A DNA stretch of 64,000 nucleotides from Thiocapsa roseopersicina (GCF_900106925.1 NZ_FNNZ01000006.1:161840-225839); one strand, 5' to 3'; counted from the stretch's first letter, positions 17,070 to 25,899 are shown. The notes: generated by a model not told the origin, from the letters alone. Made by a program: numbers and translations.

Positions 17070-18707
17070 TTACCCGTCGGCCGCGCGTCCGCGTTGCGGG
17101 AAGAGCCCGCGCGGGCGCTTCTGAATAAAGAGGATGATGAAGACCAGCACCAGGATCTTGGCGAGCACCGCGCCGGCCCAGGGCTCCATCAGCTTGTTCG
17201 CAACGCCCAGGGTCAAGCCGGCAACCAGCGTCCCCCAGAGGTTTCCGACCCCGCCGAAGACCACGACCATGAAGGAATCGATGATGTATGCCTGCCCCAT
17301 GTTGGGACCGACGTTGGTGAGCTGGGACAGAGCGACACCGGCGACGCCCGCCACGCCGGCACCCAGACCAAACGTGAGCGCATCGACCCGCGCCGAGCGT
17401 ACGCCCATCGAGCGCGCCATCGCCCGATTCTGAGCGACCGCGCGCACCTGCAGCCCCAAGGCGGTGCGCTTGAGGATGAGCAGCAGGGCGACGAAGACCA
17501 TCAAGGCGAAGATCAGGATGTAGAGCCGGTTGTACGTCAGAGCGAGCGCCGGATTGATCTGAAGCGCACCGCTCATCCAGGACGGATTCTGCACCGCGAC
17601 GTTCTGGGCCGAGATGGTTGTGCGCACGAGTTGCTGAAGGATCAGGCTGATGCCGAAGGTAGCGAGCAGTGTTTCGAGCGGTCGGCCGTAGAGAAAGCGG
17701 ATCACGCTGCGCTCGATCAGAACCCCGAGCAAGCCCGCGACCACGAAGGCCGCCGGGATGGCGACAAACAGCGAGTAGTCGAGGAATCCGGGCATCGCCT
17801 GCTGGACCAGATAGGTCGTGTAGGCCCCGATCATGATCAGCTCGCCGTGGGCCATGTTGATGACGCCCATGACCCCGAAGGTGATCGCCAGACCGATGGC
17901 GGCGAGCACCAGCACCGAGCCGAGGCTGAGCCCGAAGAAGAGCGTCTCCGCCGCCGCGTTGAGCTTGAGCTTCTGCTCGATCGCAGCGAGCGAGCGCTCG
18001 GCGGCGGCACGGACCTCCGGATCAGGCTCGTCGCTCAGCAATTTGGTCAGGGCGTTGCGTGCGGCAGGATAGAGACTCCCCGAAAGCGCGTTCACTGCAG
18101 CAAGCCGAGCCGCCGGGGCCTCGTCGCGCAAACTGGCCAGTGCCAGGCTCAGATCCAGGTAATCGCGGACGCGCTGATCGTCCTCGCGCCCGAGCTGGTC
18201 GCGGATCGCCTCGACGACGATCGGGTTGGCGTCGCCCAGCATCTGTTGCGCAGCTTTGAGGCGAATCTCTGGATCGGGACTCGCGAGCGTGAGGGCGGCG
18301 ATCGCCGTGCGCAGTTGGTTGCGCATGCGGTTGTTGATGGTGATCTTCTTCACCGCGCCGCGCTCGACCTCGCCGAGGTCGCTGCCGTCAAGCGCGTCGG
18401 TCAGCCGATACCCGCCGGGAGAGGGCGCGACCAGCACCGGACGTCGATCCGACTCGCGCGCGTAGAGGTTACCGCCCAAGAGGGCTTCTAGGAGCGTCCC
18501 CGCGCGCGGGTCGCCGCCGGCGGCGATCACATCGACCGCGGCCTGCTTGACCTCGAACGAACGGTCGCTCAGGTCGATCAAGGCCGCGTCGATCTCATCG
18601 GCCATACTGCCGAGCGGCAGCATCATCAGAATCAGGACACCAAAGACGAGACCAAGGCCCCCTAGGTGCGGGAATCGTCGCGATCGGCATGTCGGATTCA
18701 TGGGCAT
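17070..18707 (-). CDS. urtB: Urea ABC transporter permease UrtB
   Basis: About 545-aa LivH-type permease. A cleavable or anchoring N-terminal helix (GLGLVFGVLILMMLPLGSMA) is followed by a ~200-residue HEAT-like soluble region unique to UrtB among Liv-type permeases. The membrane domain then begins at LFFGLSLGSVLVLAAIGLAITFGVMGVINMAHGELIMIGAYT. I place the start at 18707; ATGs at 18701 and 18749 are possible, and none has a strong ribosome-binding site. The gap to urtA (18708-18953) holds a REP pair and a 30-bp palindrome. Confidence 0.92.
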   Translation of the reverse strand: MPMNPTCRSRRFPHLGGLGLVFGVLILMMLPLGSMADEIDAALIDLSDRSFEVKQAAVDVIAAGGDPRAGTLLEALLGGNLYARESDRRPVLVAPSPGGYRLTDALDGSDLGEVERGAVKKITINNRMRNQLRTAIAALTLASPDPEIRLKAAQQMLGDANPIVVEAIRDQLGREDDQRVRDYLDLSLALASLRDEAPAARLAAVNALSGSLYPAARNALTKLLSDEPDPEVRAAAERSLAAIEQKLKLNAAAETLFFGLSLGSVLVLAAIGLAITFGVMGVINMAHGELIMIGAYTTYLVQQAMPGFLDYSLFVAIPAAFVVAGLLGVLIERSVIRFLYGRPLETLLATFGISLILQQLVRTTISAQNVAVQNPSWMSGALQINPALALTYNRLYILIFALMVFVALLLILKRTALGLQVRAVAQNRAMARSMGVRSARVDALTFGLGAGVAGVAGVALSQLTNVGPNMGQAYIIDSFMVVVFGGVGNLWGTLVAGLTLGVANKLMEPWAGAVLAKILVLVFIILFIQKRPRGLFPQRGRAADG

Positions 18708-18791
18708 CGTGATACTCGCTGCGGTCGGAAGCTCTCTGATAACGCCCATTCACAACACCAAGGCAATGCCCGGAAACTCAGCGCCCAGCCT

Positions 18792-18885
18792 GTAGGTGCG
18801 AATTTATTCGCACAGCCCCGACGTTAGCGCCGCCGAACGCCCCGCGGACGAAACCGGCATGCGTGCGAATAAATTCGCACCTAAC
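18792..18885. repeat. REP-like inverted pair (BIME) between urtA and urtB
   Basis: Two opposed copies of a short palindrome, at 18792-18813 (GTAGGTGCGAATTTATTCGC plus AC) and 18863-18885 (its reverse complement followed by AC), separated by 49 bases. Each unit is itself a near-perfect palindrome centred on AATTTATT. Another pair of the same sequence lies at 39861-39946. This is the layout of bacterial interspersed REP elements. Confidence 0.85.
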
Positions 18886-18920
18886 ACGCCGGTAACTCCT
18901 TTCCCAATTCACGTGAACAC

Positions 18921-18950
18921 TTGAACCGCGTCCAGCTGGACGCGGTTCAA
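18921..18950. repeat. Minimal 30-bp perfect palindrome of the CGCGTC family
   Basis: Perfect palindrome: TTGAACCGCGTCC, central AGCT, GGACGCGGTTCAA. The arms are those of the 85-95-bp family, but the interior is missing, so it looks like an arm-to-arm deletion product. It ends three bases from the urtA stop, the same placement as full-length copies. It would also form a strong RNA hairpin after urtA. Confidence 0.87.
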
Positions 18951-18953
18951 TGA

Positions 18954-20255
18954 CTATTGCGCCTGAGCGCCGAGACAGGTCTTGGTCACCGTGTTGAAGT
19001 TGCCGCACATGACCGGCGGGGTCCAATCGGCGGTCAGATCCTTGGATCCTTCAAGGAAATCGGACCAAGCGTCGCCGGGGACCTCTTCTTCCGTCGACCA
19101 GACGACGGCGAACTGTCCGTCTTCCTGGATCTCGCCGATCAGCACCGGTTTGGTGATGTGGTGGTTGGGCAGCATCTTGGCGGTTCCGCCCGTGAGGTTC
19201 TTGGTCTCCAGGCCGATGATGGCGGCCTGTACCGCGTCCGGATCCGTCGTGCCGGCCTTCTCGACCGCTTGAACCCAGAGATCGAAGCCGATCTTGTGCG
19301 CCTCCATCGGGTCGTTGGTCACGCGTTTGTCGTTCTTGGTGAAGCCGTGCCAGGTCTCGATGAAGCTGCTGTTGGCCGGGTCGTCGACGCTCATGAAATA
19401 GTTCCAGGCAGCGAGGTGGCCGACCAGCGGCTTGGTGTCGATGCCCGAGAGCTCTTCCTCGCCGACCGAGAAGGCGATGACCGGGATGTCCTCGGCGGAG
19501 ACGCCTTGGTTGCCCAGCTCCTTGTAGAAGGGAACATTGGCGTCGCCGTTGATGGTCGAGACCACGGCGGTCTTCTTGCCCTCGGAGCCGAAGCGCTTGA
19601 TATCGGAGACGATGGACTGCCAATCCGAATGACCGAAGGGCGTGTAGTTGATCATGATGTCCTCTTCGGCGACCCCGTTTTGCTTGAGGTAGGCTTCGAG
19701 GATTTTGTTGGTGGTGCGCGGATAGACATAGTCCGTGCCGGCGAGCACCCAACGCTCCACACCCAGCTCGTTCTTCAGATAATCGACCGCCGGGATCGCC
19801 TGCTGATTCGGCGCTGCACCCGTGTAGAAGACGTTTTTGGATGACTCCTCGCCCTCGTACTGGACTGGGTAGAAGAGCAGACCGTTGAGCTCCTCGAAGA
19901 CCGGCAGCACAGACTTGCGCGACACCGATGTCCAGCAGCCGAAGACCACGGCGACCTTGTCTTGGGTCAGCAGCTCGCGTGCCTTCTCGGCGAAGAGCGG
20001 CCAGTCCGATGCCGGGTCGACCACCACGGCCTCGAGATTCTTGCCGAGCAGACCGCCCTTCTTGTTCTGCTCGTCCACCAGCATCAAGACGGTGTCTTTC
20101 AGTGTCGTTTCACTGATGGCCATGGTGCCCGAGAGCGAGTGTAGGACCCCGACCTTGATGGTGTCGTCCGCGGACTGGGCCATAGATCCGGCGGTCAATC
20201 CAAGCACGAGGCCCGTGCCGAGCAAGACCGATTTGATCGGGTCGCGTCTAAGCAT
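18954..20255 (-). CDS. urtA: Urea ABC transporter substrate-binding protein UrtA
   Basis: 433-aa periplasmic urea-binding protein of the Liv-J-like family and first gene of the urt operon. The N-terminus has a signal peptide (SVLLGTGLVLGLTAGSMAQ, about 10-28). The mature part begins DDTIKVGVLHSLSGTMAISET, and typical UrtA stretches follow: FGCWTSVSRKSVLPVFEE, FYPVQYEGEESS, and a terminal MCGNFNTVTKTCLGAQ. The ATG at 20255 has CAGGAG nine bases upstream; a longer open frame to 20324 lacks this. The operon is probably nitrogen-regulated, but I found no confident NtrC or sigma-54 site. Confidence 0.96.
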   Translation of the reverse strand: MLRRDPIKSVLLGTGLVLGLTAGSMAQSADDTIKVGVLHSLSGTMAISETTLKDTVLMLVDEQNKKGGLLGKNLEAVVVDPASDWPLFAEKARELLTQDKVAVVFGCWTSVSRKSVLPVFEELNGLLFYPVQYEGEESSKNVFYTGAAPNQQAIPAVDYLKNELGVERWVLAGTDYVYPRTTNKILEAYLKQNGVAEEDIMINYTPFGHSDWQSIVSDIKRFGSEGKKTAVVSTINGDANVPFYKELGNQGVSAEDIPVIAFSVGEEELSGIDTKPLVGHLAAWNYFMSVDDPANSSFIETWHGFTKNDKRVTNDPMEAHKIGFDLWVQAVEKAGTTDPDAVQAAIIGLETKNLTGGTAKMLPNHHITKPVLIGEIQEDGQFAVVWSTEEEVPGDAWSDFLEGSKDLTADWTPPVMCGNFNTVTKTCLGAQAQ

Positions 20256-20538
20256 ACGTTCTGGCTCCTGTTCGTCATGCGTCACATGGGTGATGGCTTC
20301 GGGGACGAGGACGTCCGGCAGCACAACTAGCAGGAATCAGGCCAAAACGGATGCCCCATGTTTGGCGGCCCCGCGCGAGGTCGCAGGCGAGAGGGCGCAC
20401 CGGATTCGTGCAAACGGAGAATGAAATGGGGCGTTCGGGGACGATCGCCGCGCCAAGATCGAACAATCTGGATCTAAGCCGGGATCTGTACTATCGTCGT
20501 TTCGGCAAAACCCTATAAACAATATAAGGAGATGGAGA

Positions 20539-20985
20539 ATGCACAAACTTCTGCTTGCAGCTGTGGCGATGATGCTCACGGGCAACGCAATCGCCGCGGA
20601 GATGGCTTCGCCGGACGAAGCCAAGGCCCTTTCTCAGAAAGCGCAGGCTGCCGTCAACGAGATGGGAAGCGAGCAGGCCTTTGCGGCCTTTGCCGCTGCG
20701 GACGGCGGCTTCCAGGATCGCGACCTCTATGTCTTCTGCATGGACATGGACGGCGTCATGTTGTCGCACGCGATCAAACCAGAGCTAGTCGGCAAAAATC
20801 TTCTGGATTTCGACAAGTACGGCGACACGCTCTTCAAGAACATGATCGCCGTTGCGAGCAGCACGGGCAAAGGTTGGGTCGACTATAACTGGCCCTATCC
20901 GGGCACGGAGGAGATTCGCGAGAAAACCAGCTATGTGATGACGAACGACCAGGGCTTCTTCTGCGGAGTCGGCGCCTACAAGTAG
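20539..20985 (+). CDS. Periplasmic single-Cache-domain protein
   Basis: 148-aa secreted protein with a signal peptide (about 1-19, cut near AIAAE) and one small Cache-type sensor domain (RDLYVFCMDMDGVMLSHAIKPELVGKNLLDF, then GWVDYNWPYPGTEE). Such soluble Cache proteins bind small ligands; the ligand here is unknown. A strong AAGGAGATGGAG supports the start. It is divergent from urtA across a 283-base gap, so the two may share a control region, but a functional link to urea uptake is only inferred from position. Confidence 0.82.
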   Translation: MHKLLLAAVAMMLTGNAIAAEMASPDEAKALSQKAQAAVNEMGSEQAFAAFAAADGGFQDRDLYVFCMDMDGVMLSHAIKPELVGKNLLDFDKYGDTLFKNMIAVASSTGKGWVDYNWPYPGTEEIREKTSYVMTNDQGFFCGVGAYK

Positions 20986-21001
20986 AACAAATCGACCCGA
21001 A

Positions 21002-21026
21002 GGCATGCCGCGCACGGCGGCATGCC
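21002..21026. terminator. Hairpin between convergent Cache and XRE genes
   Basis: Perfect 10-bp stem GGCATGCCGC / GCGGCATGCC with loop GCACG, placed between two convergent stop codons (20985 and 21031). No T-run follows on either strand, so the terminator role is a positional inference. Confidence 0.45.
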
Positions 21027-21030
21027 GACG

Positions 21031-21366
21031 CTAGTCCGCGACGAAGCCGGACTGGTCCGAAGCGACCTTGACGATCGTCTCCTTGCCTCGCTCGTCGGCC
21101 TGCCGAAAATACTCCACGAGCTCTCGCTCTCGAACCGAGAGCGGATCCTTGTCGTCGAGACACAAGAGGTAGGTCGGGGTCACGGTGCCGAGGGCCACGG
21201 CAAGCTCTTGGGCCTCTTCGAGACCCATGCGGCGAATCCCCTGCTCATAGTTGCTGATGCGTGATTTGGAGAGCGACTCGGTGCGACCCGAGAGCTCCGA
21301 TAAGCTCAGCTTCTGATCTTGGCGCGCAGCGCGCAGGCGCTGCCCGATGCGTTTTGTGAGTTCCAT
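21031..21366 (-). CDS. Small XRE-family helix-turn-helix regulator
   Basis: 111-aa DNA-binding protein. The HTH_3 domain spans about residues 5-68 (RIGQRLRAARQDQKLSLSEL, then SKSRISNYEQGIRRM as the recognition part). It has a short C-terminal helical tail and no sensor domain. Size and sequence resemble phage- or plasmid-type repressors that are also common as chromosomal orphans. It lies downstream of the LysR gene on the same strand, 167 bases away. Targets unknown. Confidence 0.85.
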   Translation of the reverse strand: MELTKRIGQRLRAARQDQKLSLSELSGRTESLSKSRISNYEQGIRRMGLEEAQELAVALGTVTPTYLLCLDDKDPLSVRERELVEYFRQADERGKETIVKVASDQSGFVAD

Positions 21367-21533
21367 AGTTGTTGGGCTCTACTCACCTGATGTCAGTGGT
21401 ACACGGTTGGTTTTAATTGTGCACGAATCCTGTTCGGATCAAGCACATTCGCTATGCGCACGAGAGCAAATTTCACGTCATGCCGCCCTCGAAAAGCCTT
21501 CGGTGCCGTCCTCTGCGGCCGAGCGCAGGGTCA

Positions 21534-22514
21534 TCATCCCAGATAAGCATCTTCCCATTCTTCGACATCGCCCACGTTTTGAGGTTGCGGTTCCACGATC
21601 CGGTCGGCAAACGCGCGATCAAGCGTCTTCATGAAGCACTTGGTCTGGGGCGACAGAAATTTCCCGCGCCTCTGTACAATACCGTAGCTGCGCTTCGGGA
21701 AATACTGAGACAGGGGGATTCTACTCAAGTTTTCGTCACCGGTCAGACAGACATCCGTCACGATCGAGATCCCCAGGCCCAACTCGACGTATTTCTTGAT
21801 GACCTCCCAGCCGCCCGCCTCCAGGGTGACCCGGTAGGCCAGGTTGTGCTGCTTGAAGACCAGATCGACCATCCGCCAGGTACTGAGATGCCGCGGCGGC
21901 AGGATCAGACCGTAGGGGGCGATCTCTTCGAGGGTCACCGACTCCTTACCCGCAAGGGGATGGTCCTTCGGCGTGATGAGCGTCGGCTGATAGGTCACGA
22001 ACGGGCGATAGGTGATGTCGTCGGGCACATCCAGCATCGAGCCCACGGCGAGGTCGACCTCGTCCGCGCGCAACATGGCCAGCCCGTCGCGGCCAGTCAC
22101 GTTGTGCATCTTCAGCTCGATCCCCGGATACTGGTCGACGAAGGCTCGCACCGGGTCGGGCAGGATGTAGAGGATGGTCGACTCACCGGCGGCGATGTTC
22201 AAAACGCCCCGGTCGACGCGACCGCATTGCGTGGCGAAGGCCTCATGGAGCTTGTCCATACCCTCGACCAGGGGCTCGGCCATCTGGAAGAGCAAATCGC
22301 CCTCGGGAGTCAGCTTGATCTTGGGGCCGCGCCGCTCGAACAATACAGTGCTGAACTCGCGCTCCAGCGCCTGGATCTGCAACGATACGGTGGGTTGACT
22401 GAGAAAGATCTTCTCGGCTGCAGCACTGACGCTGCCGGTGCGCGCCGCATGGCAAAAGGCGCGCAATTGTTTGAGTCGATTCTGCTTATAGTGAATTTGG
22501 GATCCTGAGCCCAT
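21534..22514 (-). CDS. LysR-family transcriptional regulator (CysB-like arrangement)
   Basis: 326-aa regulator. The N-terminal winged HTH (LKQLRAFCHAARTGSVSAAA, SQPTVSLQIQALEREF) is followed by a LysR effector domain (LNIAAGESTILYILPDPVRAF onward). The architecture is CysB-like in the broad sense, but specificity cannot be assigned. The start may be the listed ATG or slightly downstream. The upstream region (22515-22580) is A+T-rich and likely holds its promoter. It is two genes from urtA; a role in nitrogen or urea control is possible but not shown. Confidence 0.88.
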   Translation of the reverse strand: MGSGSQIHYKQNRLKQLRAFCHAARTGSVSAAAEKIFLSQPTVSLQIQALEREFSTVLFERRGPKIKLTPEGDLLFQMAEPLVEGMDKLHEAFATQCGRVDRGVLNIAAGESTILYILPDPVRAFVDQYPGIELKMHNVTGRDGLAMLRADEVDLAVGSMLDVPDDITYRPFVTYQPTLITPKDHPLAGKESVTLEEIAPYGLILPPRHLSTWRMVDLVFKQHNLAYRVTLEAGGWEVIKKYVELGLGISIVTDVCLTGDENLSRIPLSQYFPKRSYGIVQRRGKFLSPQTKCFMKTLDRAFADRIVEPQPQNVGDVEEWEDAYLG

Positions 22515-22999
22515 TGGGATTCCGATCTTTGAATGGTGGCATAAATTTATACTATCGTAGCAATGGCATTGAAAAAAGCAATTATTTCAGCACAGGTGTC
22601 GACCGATGCGCGCTCGGCACCGTAACTGCCCCGGAGTGACTGAAGAGGTCGCGTAGTACGGCCGACGCGTTATCCGGCAGCGCGGGCCGAGAGACTCGAC
22701 ACGCTCGACGCGGCGGCCCGCAAGGCGCCGGGAACCTCGGCATGCATGGCGAGTAGGGCCAGTGGTGACCGTCGAGGGCGGTTCCGGCAGCCCCCCTCAG
22801 CCAAAGGCTCATCCCCCGACAACGAGACCGTGAACACCTGCGCCGCAACGAGAACGGCCGCGAGATAGGCCCATCGCAGGTGACGGGTAATCGCGCGATG
22901 GTAGGCAGCAGCGCCGGCAGAGCGACAAGCCTCGACCGGCAGCCGACCGAAACGCAGGTGAACGGAACGCCGATCGAGGGAGAGCGGTTTGGAACAGCC
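22515..22999. other. 485-bp interval without a supported gene; open frame after tatC
   Basis: The right part (22670-22999, minus strand) is an open frame of 109 codons in the same phase as tatC, directly after its TGA. It has no ATG near its beginning and includes a possible membrane helix (HLRWAYLAAVLVAAQVFTVS). It could be decayed sequence or a small protein with a rare start. The left part is A+T-rich and probably holds the LysR gene promoter. I see no repeats here. Confidence 0.4.
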
Positions 23000-24211
23000 T
23001 CAAGCCTCGTCGAGTTGATTGAGGATGTTGCGTGCCACCCGCCGCTGGTCGGCATCCCCCTCCTCCAGCACCTCGTAGAGGACCGTGCGCGCGGCGAAGG
23101 TGCTGCCGAGCTCGCGCAGCCGGTTCGCCCGCCGAATCTTTTCCTCGACCGAATTGATCGCCGGAGCACCAGCGGGGATCGCGGTTTGCGTGGTCTGAGT
23201 GGCGTCCGGCCCGAAGTGCCGAGGCGCATCCAGGATCTCGTCGGCCTCGATCAGATCCAGCTCGGCCTCCATCTCGGACTCGCTCAAGGGCTGCCAGCGA
23301 TCCGGGTCGTCGAAGTGAGGATCGAGATCGCGCCCGATCTCGCGCGTCTGGGGTCGAGGCGTCACTCGGCCCATGGTCGATCCGCCGATCGGACCGTCAG
23401 GGGTTGATGGCGCGCGCGAGGACGCGCTGTCCGAGGCGTCGGGATCCGGGTCTTCGTCGGTGTCGTTCGCGCGTTTGCGCACCAGGACCTTCGAGAAGAC
23501 GATCCCCAGCTCGAAGAGCAACCACATGGGCACGGCCAGCAACGTCTGAGAGATGACGTCGGGCGGTGTCAACAGCATGCCGACAACGAAGGCGCCGACG
23601 ATCACGTATGGACGCATCCGGACAAGGTCGGCCGGGGTCGTGATCCCGACGGCCACCAGCAGGATCGTGGCGATCGGGATTTCGAAGGCTATTCCGAAGG
23701 CGAAGAAGAGGGCCAGCACGAAATCCAGATACGCCGAGATGTCCGTCATCATCGCAACTCCGTCCGGAGTGGATGCCGACAGAAATGCAAAGATCAGCGG
23801 GAAGACGAGAAAATAAGCAAACGCGACGCCGATGTAGAACAGGAAGATGCTCGAGATCAGCAGCGGCGTGGCCAGGCGCTTCTCGTGCTTGTAGAGCCCG
23901 GGCGCGACGAACCCCCAAAACTGATAGAGCAGGAAGGGCATCGAGAGGAAAACCGCAGCGATCAGGGCCAACTTGAAGGGCGTCAAGAAGGGCGCGGCGA
24001 CTTGTGTCGCGATCATCGTATTGCCTTCGGGCAACTGCGCCATTAAGGGCGCCGCGACGAAGGTGTAGATCTCGTTGGCGAACGGGAAGAGCGCCAAGAA
24101 CACCACGAAGATCGCGATCGACATGCGGATCAGACGATCGCGCAGCTCGATTAAATGGGAGACGAAAGGCTGTTCGGCACCCGGATCGTCGGGCTGCATC
24201 GCGGGGGACAT
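23000..24211 (-). CDS. tatC: Sec-independent translocase TatC with C-terminal FimV-like extension
   Basis: 403-aa protein, against about 250-260 aa for usual TatC. Residues 15-248 are a normal six-helix Tat[13 protein letters not shown] with the signal-binding Glu, and YKHEKR with the second conserved Glu (E110) in the first cytoplasmic loop. Residues ~249-350 are a low-complexity acidic linker. Residues ~353-400 ([20 protein letters not shown], then [20 protein letters not shown]) look like the C-terminal TPR-type motif of FimV. The reading frame is continuous, so this is a genuine fusion in this sequence. It is last in tatABC. Confidence 0.92.
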   Translation of the reverse strand: MSPAMQPDDPGAEQPFVSHLIELRDRLIRMSIAIFVVFLALFPFANEIYTFVAAPLMAQLPEGNTMIATQVAAPFLTPFKLALIAAVFLSMPFLLYQFWGFVAPGLYKHEKRLATPLLISSIFLFYIGVAFAYFLVFPLIFAFLSASTPDGVAMMTDISAYLDFVLALFFAFGIAFEIPIATILLVAVGITTPADLVRMRPYVIVGAFVVGMLLTPPDVISQTLLAVPMWLLFELGIVFSKVLVRKRANDTDEDPDPDASDSASSRAPSTPDGPIGGSTMGRVTPRPQTREIGRDLDPHFDDPDRWQPLSESEMEAELDLIEADEILDAPRHFGPDATQTTQTAIPAGAPAINSVEEKIRRANRLRELGSTFAARTVLYEVLEEGDADQRRVARNILNQLDEA

Positions 24212-24317
24212 GGGTGATGTTCTCGTCGCTGGTTGGATGGCGGCTCGGCGTGCGGATCGGGCGAGCGATGCGTCGGTTTGCCCGACGTGTGTGGATCAGT
24301 CCGCCGGATCGGCGCGG

Positions 24318-24686
24318 TCAGCTCGCGGGAGCGTCTCGCTCGGTCGGCCGGGCGGCCGAGGTCGATTCGCCGAGCCCGGCGGATGGCTGGCCTTGCTGGG
24401 GTTCGCGAGCGGATTCGGTGCCTGAGGCAGGCGAGGCGTTGCGTTTCGCCGGCTCCTCGAGAATGCTCTCCAGCGGCCGGCTGCGCGCCTGCTTGTCGAG
24501 AATCTCCTTGAGCTCGTCGGCCTTGAGCTCACGCCGGATTTCGTCCTGCACCGACGCCAGGGTGCGGCGCGCGCGCCCCAGCCAAAGTCCCGCAATACGC
24601 GCGACTTTCGGCAAGCGCTCGGGCCCTATCACGACGAGGGCCACGACACCGATCACCACAAGCTCCCAGAAACCCATGTCGAACAT
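24318..24686 (-). CDS. tatB: Sec-independent translocase TatB
   Basis: 122-aa protein with the TatB N-terminus MFDMGFWELVVIGVVALVVI followed by the hinge GPERLPKVAR, an amphipathic helix and a variable polar tail. TatB with TatC forms the receptor for twin-arginine signal peptides. It is 36 bases after tatA and 106 bases before tatC. A Tat-type substrate, the metallophosphoesterase at 63 kb, is in the same window. Confidence 0.94.
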   Translation of the reverse strand: MFDMGFWELVVIGVVALVVIGPERLPKVARIAGLWLGRARRTLASVQDEIRRELKADELKEILDKQARSRPLESILEEPAKRNASPASGTESAREPQQGQPSAGLGESTSAARPTERDAPAS

Positions 24687-24722
24687 GGCAACCTCGCGTG
24701 ACCGCCTCGCTTAGGGAACGCC

Positions 24723-24983
24723 TCAGGCGGACTTGTCCGATGGCTTCACCGGCTCGTGTTTGACCGGTTCGCCGTCGGCGACGCGCTTCTCGGCTGTCTG
24801 CTCGACCCGCTTGGCTTCGGCTTCTGCCTCGGCCTTCTCGCTCTCGGACATGGCACTGCGGAAGCCCTTGATCGCGTTGCCAAGATCGGAGCCGATACCC
24901 TTTAGTCGTTTGGTTCCGAACAACAGCAGCACGATGACCAGGATGATCAGAAGCTGCCAGATACTGATGCCACCAGCGCCCAT
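24723..24983 (-). CDS. tatA: Sec-independent translocase TatA
   Basis: 86-aa pore-forming Tat[23 protein letters not shown], then the amphipathic helix ([19 protein letters not shown]) and a charged tail. The ATG at 24983 is preceded by GGAGGAAAAC, a near-ideal ribosome-binding site; the open frame extends 48 codons further upstream but is rejected. It follows hisE on the same strand, as in many proteobacteria. Confidence 0.95.
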   Translation of the reverse strand: MGAGGISIWQLLIILVIVLLLFGTKRLKGIGSDLGNAIKGFRSAMSESEKAEAEAEAKRVEQTAEKRVADGEPVKHEPVKPSDKSA

Positions 24984-25128
24984 GTTTTCCTCCGTACCGT
25001 CGTATTGAGACGGTCGACTCGATTCAGTGGGGAGGCCGACGAAACGAATTCCATCGGCTGGATTCTCGATGTCTTCGGCACCTTTGTCCAAGGGACCCGA
25101 AGCGCCCGGATCATACCGCAATCCCAAA

Positions 25129-25176
25129 GACGCGGTTAGTCTTCGGTGGCCCGAGGTCGGTGATTAAACCGCGTCC
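25129..25176. repeat. Possible remnant of a CGCGTC-family pair (inner arms only)
   Basis: GACGCGGTTA (25129-25138) and TTAAACCGCGTCC (25164-25176) are 25 bases apart and inverted relative to each other. In complete pairs this is the arrangement of the right arm of the first element and the left arm of the second across the 20-27-bp linker. The outer arms are missing and the linker is not A/T-rich, so this may instead be a simple hairpin after hisE. Confidence 0.4.
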
Positions 25177-25179
25177 AGA

Positions 25180-25497
25180 TCAGGACCCGCGACCGGCCTT
25201 TTCCTCCAACCCCGAGAGGCCGAAACGTCGGTCCAGCTCCGCCAGGACATCGGCCGGACCGAGCCCCTGCTGAGCGAGCAGAACCAGGGTGTGGAACCAG
25301 AGATCCGCAACCTCGTACACGATCTTCTCCGGGACACCGTCCTTGGCCGCCATGACGGTTTCGGTCGCTTCCTCGCCGATCTTCTTGAGGATGGCGTCGA
25401 GCCCTTTGGAATAAAGGCCTGCAACATAGGAGCTTCCCGGATCCGCCCCTTTTCGCGACTCCAGAACATCCGACAACCGCTCGAGCAAGTCATTCAT
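25180..25497 (-). CDS. hisE: Phosphoribosyl-ATP pyrophosphatase HisE
   Basis: 105-aa enzyme of histidine synthesis that hydrolyses PR-ATP to PR-AMP and pyrophosphate. The MazG-like all-alpha motif [15 protein letters not shown] and [18 protein letters not shown] carry the Mg-binding Glu and Asp residues. It follows hisI by six bases as a separate protein, whereas enterobacteria fuse the two. The stop at 25180 is followed within three bases by the arm-like sequence noted above. Confidence 0.95.
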   Translation of the reverse strand: MNDLLERLSDVLESRKGADPGSSYVAGLYSKGLDAILKKIGEEATETVMAAKDGVPEKIVYEVADLWFHTLVLLAQQGLGPADVLAELDRRFGLSGLEEKAGRGS

Positions 25498-25503
25498 GAT
25501 CGA

Positions 25504-25899
25504 TCACGCCTTCCCGTAAATCGCCTGCGGATCCTTCAGGACAGGCGCGACTTCGACCCAACGCCCCTGCGCATCGAGCTCGCGAAAAAAGCAGTTGTGA
25601 CGCCCCGTATGGCAGGCGATCCCGCCCTTCTGCTCGACATCCAGGAGCACGACGTCCGCGTCGCAGTCGATCCGGATGGCGTGCACCACCTGTTGATGGC
25701 CCGACTCCTCGCCCTTATGCCAGAGCCGCCCGCGCGAGCGCGACCAGTAGACCGCGTGCCCGGTCTCTCGGGTCAACTGCAGCGACTCGGGATTCATCCA
25801 GGCCATCATCAAGATGGTCCCGGTCCCGTGCTCCTGCGCGATCGCAGGCACCAATCCCTGAGCGTCCCATTTGATGGCGTCGAGCCAATCTTCAGACAT
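25504..25899 (-). CDS. hisI: Phosphoribosyl-AMP cyclohydrolase HisI
   Basis: 131-aa zinc enzyme that opens the adenine ring of PR-AMP. The metal sites are visible: [11 protein letters not shown] for Mg and [14 protein letters not shown] for Zn (two Cys), plus an upstream [16 protein letters not shown] stretch. It is six bases from hisE and 69 bases after hisA. hisF, which usually lies between hisA and hisI, is absent. Confidence 0.95.
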   Translation of the reverse strand: MSEDWLDAIKWDAQGLVPAIAQEHGTGTILMMAWMNPESLQLTRETGHAVYWSRSRGRLWHKGEESGHQQVVHAIRIDCDADVVLLDVEQKGGIACHTGRHNCFFRELDAQGRWVEVAPVLKDPQAIYGKA

